This document shows positions 60,101-64,000 of a stretch of DNA of 64,000 bases, piece by piece. The first letter of the stretch is position 1. Each line of letters opens with the position of its first letter. Under the pieces are notes generated by a model. It had not been told where the DNA came from and ran no database searches. It saw only the letters and a program-made list of their open reading frames with translations. The DNA comes from a cf. Phormidesmis sp. LEGE 11477 (GTDB lineage: Bacteria > Cyanobacteriota > Cyanobacteriia > Phormidesmidales > Phormidesmidaceae). A program made the translations under genes and the position numbers. Where the stretch lies: NCBI RefSeq assembly GCF_015207105.1, contig NZ_JADEXO010000015.1:1-64000 (forward strand). Direction: 5' to 3'.

Positions 60101-60251
60101 ACCCTTGGCGATTGCGATCGCTGGCGGTTTAGGGGGTGCAACGCTGCTAGCCCTCTATTTCATTCCGGCTGCCTACATCTTGATTTTCAAGCGCTTGGAT
60201 TCACAGCCAAAGAATCTTCAGCTAGATTCACAGCTCAAAAGCGCTAGTTGA
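57111..60251 (+). CDS. RND efflux transporter inner-membrane pump (AcrB-like)
   Basis: A 1046-residue RND transporter with twelve helices. TM4 carries the proton-relay Asp in GLIIALGLLIDNAIVVVDE, and the second half the paired motif LIGLAINDSIVVLAAL. Two large periplasmic loops follow TM1 and TM7. It is closer to the divergent cyanobacterial AcrB-type multidrug family than to metal-specific CusA. With the adaptor it should export toxic compounds; the TolC channel is encoded elsewhere. It ends convergent with the flavoprotein gene, with a small hairpin (GAGTAG...CTACTC, 60250-60269) at the junction. Confidence 0.95.
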   Translation: MNMFYRNRQLLFLTLTLIVVWGVSAFLTLPRLEDPEIVQRNASITTLFPGASAERVESLVTEKIEEEFSDVEEISNIESTSSPNISVVQIELKDTVADVTPVWARIRSQLEDVSPELPPGAQDPVYEDADVAANALIVGLSWDLETPVNAALLQRVAEGLEDQLEAIPGTDKVELFGVADEEIQVVVDQTVAARLGLTAEAIAQQVRASDAKVSAGTLQGNADELLLEIDSNLESLERIRQIPIRVGEAGQTRLLGDVTTVSKAVQEPAEELALISSKPAVVLSVQVESSFRVDNWAQAARQVLASFEETLSDGLSLTTVLDQSQYVQQRLNGVIGNLLLSSGLVIVVSLFMLGWRSAAIVGLALPLATLMVFGAMKVLNIPLHQMSVTGLIIALGLLIDNAIVVVDEVQIRLRAGLHPSAAVSETVKHLVVPLIASTLTTVLAFVPIATSPGGTGEFIGTIGATVILALLSSLALSLTVIAAMIGLIYRRWPTRTGTPAAPLPAAAQASHWWEGGFSNRTLSTAYANSLYLTFRRPILGIGLALILPIFGFVQFAGLPQQFFPPTNRDQFQIEFEMPAQTAMALTRSQVLQARDLIREHPAVEDVHWFLGKSAPSFFYNVVASRENAPDYAQALVQLNNTDNLRETITTLQQQLDAEFPQAQALVRQLEQGPPFPAPIELRLYGSEMSRLRELGNQLRGELAQIPNVIHTRADLSEVQPKLALQVSEVAARRTGLDNGAIAAQLNSMLDGAVGGSLLEDTEDIPVRVRVGDAVRGDLSAIASTDLLASSGENPVPLSAVASIGLVPDIATIARYNGQRVNNVQAFLTAGALPDTVLTQFQQQLEESGFELPKGYRIEYGGEADARGTAVGNLLASVGVLAILMVATLVLSFNSFAIAALLGIVAVCAVGLAAMALWLFNSIFGFTAILGTLGLIGLAINDSIVVLAALREDSLARTGDVKATVQVVLQSTRHVAATTVTTIVGFVPLMLDSTGFWPPLAIAIAGGLGGATLLALYFIPAAYILIFKRLDSQPKNLQLDSQLKSAS

Positions 60252-60263
60252 GTAGAACAAACG

Positions 60264-61886
60264 CTACTCGCCTGCCGCCACCATACTCAACGCCACAGCT
60301 TCAGCGACTTTGATGCCATCCACAGCAGCTGAGAGAATACCGCCTGCATAGCCTGCGCCTTCTCCGGCTGGGTAAAGTCCTAACGTGTTCAAACTCTGAA
60401 AGCGGTCATCGCGCTTGATCCGAATAGGAGAAGATGTACGTGTCTCGACGCCGGTCAGAACAGCATCTTTCATAGCAAATCCTTTGATTTTTTTGTCGAA
60501 AGCAGGAATGGCTTCGCGGATAGCGGCGATCGCATAGTCTGGCAAACTTTCGCTGAGATCACATAGATGTACCCCCGGTCGATAGGTTGGCTTTACTTGT
60601 CCAAATTCTGTTGAAGGCCTCTCCGCTAGAAAGTCGCCTACTAACTGTCCTGGAGCTTGGTAAGTCTCACCACCTAACTTGAAGGCACGGGTCTCTAGCT
60701 GCCTTTGAAGCTTCATGCCGCCTAGCGGGTCTTTGGGGTAATCTTCTTCTGGGGTGATGCCAACAACAATACCGCTGTTAGCATTTTTGCCGCTCCGCTC
60801 ATATTGACTCATGCCGTTGGTAACCACCCTTCCTACTTCAGAAGTAGCGGCCACAACCTGACCGCCTGGACACATGCAAAAGCTATAGACCGTACGACCA
60901 TTCGCACAGTGATGCACTAATTTGTAATCTGCGGCCCCTAGAATAGAATTTCCAGCATTTCTCCCATAGCGCTGCTGATCGATTAGTGGCTGCGGATGCT
61001 CTATTCGAAAGCCGACAGAAAAGGGTTTTGGCTCAATATAGACTCCCTGCTGATGCAGCATTTCAAAGGTATCACGAGCACTATGTCCTACCGCTAGAAC
61101 AACATGATCGCTAGCAATGAATTCACCGTTCTCTAGCGTCACGCCACGCACTCGACGATTGTTTTTGCTTTCTTCTATTTCAACCGTTTCTACTCGGTTC
61201 TGAAACCGGATTTCTCCGCCGAGTTCAACCACTTGATTGCGAATGTTTTCAACAATCTTAACCAGGCGATAGGTGCCGATATGAGGCTTGCTGATATACA
61301 AGATTTCTGGAACAGCACCATTCTCGACTAGCTCGTGTAGTACTTTGCGCCCGTGATGGTCACTGTCTTTGATGCGGCTATAGAGCTTGCCATCCGAGAA
61401 AGTTCCCGCACCGCCTTCGCCAAATTGGGCATTGGATTCGGGGTTGAACTTACGCTTACTCCAAAATCCGAACGTGTCTTGCGATCGCTCATGTACTGCC
61501 TTGCCCCGCTCTAGCACAATTGGCCGAAATCCCATCTGGGCCAGCAGCAGCGCGGCGAACATACCGCAGGGGCCGACACCGATCACGATCGGACGTATCT
61601 CTAGGTGACTCGGCGCTTTGGCAACATATTGATAGCCCATATCAGGCGTTGGGGATACTCGGCCCGTCTTTTTGAACTTCTTGAGTAGCTGCTTTTGCTT
61701 TGGCGTTTCAATATCGAGCGCATATACCAGTGAGATTGCGTTCTTCTTTCTAGCATCGTAGCTACGTTTAAAGATTGAGAAATCTTTTAGATCGACGGCG
61801 CTAATTTTAAGCTTTTGAAGGATAGCTCCCTTCAGGTCTGCTTCAGTATGATCTAAAGGCAGCTTGACTTCTGTAAGACGTAGCAT
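60264..61886 (-). CDS. COG2509 FAD-dependent dehydrogenase-like protein
   Basis: About 540 residues. ATG 61886 (MLRLTEVKLPLDHTEADL) is chosen over a TTG at 61928. The N-terminal domain (about 1-90, ILQKLKISAVDLKDFSIFKRSYDARKK) is typical of COG2509. The FAD fold shows PIVIGVGPCGMFAALLLAQMG and the block GEGGAGTFSDGKLYSR, later LAVGHSARDTFEML and GLYPAGEGAGYAGGILSAA near the C-terminus. Function in metabolism is not established. Confidence 0.9.
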   Translation of the reverse strand: MLRLTEVKLPLDHTEADLKGAILQKLKISAVDLKDFSIFKRSYDARKKNAISLVYALDIETPKQKQLLKKFKKTGRVSPTPDMGYQYVAKAPSHLEIRPIVIGVGPCGMFAALLLAQMGFRPIVLERGKAVHERSQDTFGFWSKRKFNPESNAQFGEGGAGTFSDGKLYSRIKDSDHHGRKVLHELVENGAVPEILYISKPHIGTYRLVKIVENIRNQVVELGGEIRFQNRVETVEIEESKNNRRVRGVTLENGEFIASDHVVLAVGHSARDTFEMLHQQGVYIEPKPFSVGFRIEHPQPLIDQQRYGRNAGNSILGAADYKLVHHCANGRTVYSFCMCPGGQVVAATSEVGRVVTNGMSQYERSGKNANSGIVVGITPEEDYPKDPLGGMKLQRQLETRAFKLGGETYQAPGQLVGDFLAERPSTEFGQVKPTYRPGVHLCDLSESLPDYAIAAIREAIPAFDKKIKGFAMKDAVLTGVETRTSSPIRIKRDDRFQSLNTLGLYPAGEGAGYAGGILSAAVDGIKVAEAVALSMVAAGE

Positions 61887-61938
61887 AAGGAAAAACTGAA
61901 AACCACTTATGGAAAGAACAAATTGCAATCAGCAAAAA

Positions 61939-62514
61939 CTAAAGAATACCTTTTAGCTTCAATTCAAAACCTGGAAGCACAGATTCCCCCGAGACGGACG
62001 AAGGACTGTTTAGGACTTTCACTTCCTGACGGGGACGATAGATTTCGACCTGGCTATCTTTTCGGTTGATCAACCACCCAAGTCTGGCACCATTGTCTAT
62101 ATATTCTTGCATTTTGGTCTGAAGAATTGAAAGGCGATCGGTTTTAGAGCGCAGCTCAACTACAAAGTGAGGACAGATGGGTGGAAACTTCTCTTTCTGT
62201 TCTGTTGTCAATGCATTCCACCGTTCAAGCAGAACCCAAGAAGCATCTGGCGCTCGGTCGGCCCCGTTGGGGAGCTTAAAAGCAGTAGAAGAATCAAACA
62301 CTTTACCTAGCCCCTTACTTTCGTTCCATATCCAAAGCTGCGCATTGATGCCAGCGTTCCGGGTTCCTGTTTCTCCATCAGTAGGAGGCATCAAAATTAA
62401 TTCTCCATTCGCTGTGCGTTCTATCCTAATGTCGCGATTGATGCGACATAGTTCATAAAACTGCTCATCCGAAAGCTTTGTCGAGGGGGGCATTTGTAGA
62501 ATTAGAGCAGTCAT
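61939..62514 (-). CDS. Uma2-family endonuclease
   Basis: A 191-residue Uma2 (DUF820) protein of the PD-(D/E)XK superfamily, strongly expanded in cyanobacteria. Active-site residues are seen in RAPDASWV and CPHFVVELRSKTD (E-x-R/K), with the substrate domain LPNGADRAPD. The C-terminus (WLINRKDSQVEIYRPRQEV) is typical. Its role is unknown, possibly in DNA processing or mobile elements. Confidence 0.92.
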   Translation of the reverse strand: MTALILQMPPSTKLSDEQFYELCRINRDIRIERTANGELILMPPTDGETGTRNAGINAQLWIWNESKGLGKVFDSSTAFKLPNGADRAPDASWVLLERWNALTTEQKEKFPPICPHFVVELRSKTDRLSILQTKMQEYIDNGARLGWLINRKDSQVEIYRPRQEVKVLNSPSSVSGESVLPGFELKLKGIL

Positions 62515-62603
62515 AGAGCTATCTCCACGGCGAAATGCTATTAAGAAAAAGCATTACGTATAGTGTATCTCAGCGCTCTTTCCATAGCCTTGGTCACTAG
62601 CCT

Positions 62604-64000
62604 TTATTTACCAATACAGAAGCGACTGAAAATTTCATCAAGCATAGATTCTGTGATTTCTTCTCCCGTGACTTCGCCGAGCGCATGGATAGCAGCGCGT
62701 AGGTCAATTGTCCAAAAATCGAGTGGCAGGCCGTTTGCTATGGTTTGTTCAACTTGGGTAAGCGCGATTTCGGCGCGAGTGAGCGCGGCGGCTTGGCGCT
62801 GATTGATGGCGATGTCAGTGTTAGCAGCGGTGAGGTTGCCCGCGTTAACAGCGGCGAGGATGGCAGATTCGAGTTCTTGGATGCCGTGGTTGATAGCGGC
62901 GGCGGTGTAGACGGTAGGGGAAACACACTCCGATGCCGAGGGAAAGCATGATGCCGCGTCGATGGGGGATGGGGGATGGGAGAATAGGTCTACTTTGTTG
63001 ATGACGATGATGTGAGGGTTGCTTTTGATTTGCTCATAGAGGGTTTGATCGGCTTCTGTCCAGCCGATGGTGGCGTCTATGGTGAGTAAGACTAGGTCAG
63101 CGGATTGGGCCGCAGTCAAAGAGCGTTCGATGCCGATTTTTTCGACTTCGTTGGCGGCGGTGCGAATGCCAGCGGTGTCAAGCACTTGAATCGGAATACC
63201 GCCGACGATGAGCTGTGACTCAACTACGTCGCGGGTAGTACCCGGAAGATTGGTGACGATCGCCCGGTCGCTTTTGCTCCAGGCATTAAGCAGGCTAGAT
63301 TTGCCGACGTTGGGCTGGCCGATGATGGCGACTTTGAGACCAGCCCGGAGCAGTTCGCCTCGATGAGCAGTTGCGAGAACTTGAGTGATTTTATGATGGA
63401 TGGACTGTAGGCGCGATCGCACGCCATCTTCATCAATCGGCGGCAGGTCATCGGCAAAATCCACTCGCGCTTCGACTTCTGCTAGCACGTCTAGGCACTG
63501 ACTGCGAAGCTGGCGAATGACCCCGGCGAGCTGGCCTCGAATGCCCATCAACGCCGTTTGAGCGGCCTGCGGCGACTGGGCCCCAACCAAATCGGCCACG
63601 CCTTCAGCCTGAGTTAGATCTAGTCGCCCATTGAGGAAAGCGCGCAGCGTAAATTCACCGGGCTGAGCCAGCCGAGCGCCCTGCTCAAGGCAGAGCTGAA
63701 GCACCTGCTGCACGGCCATGATGCCGCCATGACAGTGAAACTCGACCACGTCCTCACGGGTATAGGAGCGAGGCGATTTCATCAGTAGCAGTAGCGCTTC
63801 GTCAACGATAGTTTGATCGCTGTGAACGTGTCCATAGAGGATGCGATGGCTTTCCCAAAGCTGATGTCCGGGAGCATGGAAAAGCGCTTTGGCAATGGCG
63901 ATCGCATCTAATCCAGATAGCCTGACGATACCGACACTGCCCTGTTCAGGCACAATGGCAGTAGCGATCGCCGCGATGGTTTCAGCTTGATAGATTTCCT
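62604..64000 (-). CDS. mnmE: tRNA modification GTPase MnmE (5' end beyond window)
   Basis: The N-terminus runs past position 64000: upstream of [14 protein letters not shown] the frame continues as [15 protein letters not shown], the normal MnmE start. MnmE, with MnmG, adds the cmnm5 group to U34 of certain tRNAs. Visible are VEFHCHGG (tetrahydrofolate-binding domain), G1 [12 protein letters not shown]3 DTAGI and C-terminal CIGK, the catalytic Cys. Between the G4 NKVDLF and the next helix there is an insertion of about 20 residues rich in Pro/Ser ([18 protein letters not shown]) from a heptamer repeat at 62961-62988. Confidence 0.96.
   Translation of the reverse strand, partial: EIYQAETIAAIATAIVPEQGSVGIVRLSGLDAIAIAKALFHAPGHQLWESHRILYGHVHSDQTIVDEALLLLMKSPRSYTREDVVEFHCHGGIMAVQQVLQLCLEQGARLAQPGEFTLRAFLNGRLDLTQAEGVADLVGAQSPQAAQTALMGIRGQLAGVIRQLRSQCLDVLAEVEARVDFADDLPPIDEDGVRSRLQSIHHKITQVLATAHRGELLRAGLKVAIIGQPNVGKSSLLNAWSKSDRAIVTNLPGTTRDVVESQLIVGGIPIQVLDTAGIRTAANEVEKIGIERSLTAAQSADLVLLTIDATIGWTEADQTLYEQIKSNPHIIVINKVDLFSHPPSPIDAASCFPSASECVSPTVYTAAAINHGIQELESAILAAVNAGNLTAANTDIAINQRQAAALTRAEIALTQVEQTIANGLPLDFWTIDLRAAIHALGEVTGEEITESMLDEIFSRFCIGK
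62961..62988. repeat. Heptanucleotide repeat inside mnmE
   Basis: Four units gatgggg, gatgggg, gatggga, gaatagg; the same family as 8128-8176 and 8357-8384. It is in frame inside the G domain of MnmE, where it adds Pro/Ser residues. Confidence 0.68.

Overview
This window is chromosomal DNA of a mesophilic, filamentous-type cyanobacterium of roughly Leptolyngbya/Phormidesmis/Nodosilinea character. The evidence is the very frequent HIP1 octamer (gcgatcgc), a CyanoP-type PsbP lipoprotein gene, a UPF0182 giant membrane protein, a cyanobacterial lipid-A-disaccharide-synthase-like protein, and an Aap/Nat-type amino acid transporter. No rRNA, complete tRNA, CRISPR array or prophage module was seen.

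Layout. 1-6900: tail of an unknown gene, a Rieske/FAD oxidoreductase, an orphan MrpD/NdhD-like antiporter subunit, an SbmA/BacA-like ABC exporter, the nucleoid protein HU and a TPR protein. 7000-16800: alpha/beta hydrolase, class II aldolase, TsaE, a ParA-type ATPase, a large helical-repeat exported protein, a frameshifted psbP-like gene, Maf and UPF0182. 16800-19650: a secreted M14 zinc carboxypeptidase with RTX repeats.

20200-30550 is the accessory-looking core around gatB. It holds an Rpn-type nuclease, Dps, a two-gene HEPN/winged-helix operon, two tandem MNT-HEPN fusion genes, gatB itself, a small immunity-like gene, a transposase remnant, an HNH endonuclease with an antitoxin-like partner, and a HerA-like ATPase. 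The MNT-HEPN pair arose by a tandem duplication that also copied the gatB leader and its first codons; that dead gatB stub still lies between the copies.

30600-38850: a small outer-membrane-like protein, the Aap/Nat amino acid ABC transporter operon (aapJ-aapQ-aapM-aapP, minus strand), and an acyl-CoA dehydrogenase. 38900-46900: LpxB-like protein, a frameshifted membrane gene, a sigma-70-like regulator, a repeat-rich non-coding stretch, a SnoaL-like protein, a RibD-C/DHFR-like reductase, a pentapeptide-repeat protein, and a DJ-1 (isonitrile hydratase-like)/DUF6220 pair divergent from a GAF-LuxR regulator. 47700-48970: an intact insertion sequence with 21-bp inverted repeats and a CTCAG duplication. 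49000-64000: methyltransferase, proA-folB, a TPR protein with a degenerate retropepsin domain, an AAA ATPase/PD-(D/E)XK protein, a PadR regulator divergent from an RND efflux adaptor and pump, a COG2509 flavoprotein, a Uma2 endonuclease and mnmE (cut by the window end).

Two genome-level habits stand out. First, 7-nt tandem repeats of the GGGGATG/CCCCATC type occur at three places, two inside genes and one covering a gene junction and its ribosome binding site. Second, short in-frame repeats (mostly 15 nt) are inserted in several otherwise conserved enzymes. The best candidates for undescribed biology are the HEPN/winged-helix operon (22233-23583) and the duplicated MNT-HEPN fusions, in which the canonical HEPN catalytic His is Ser in both copies.
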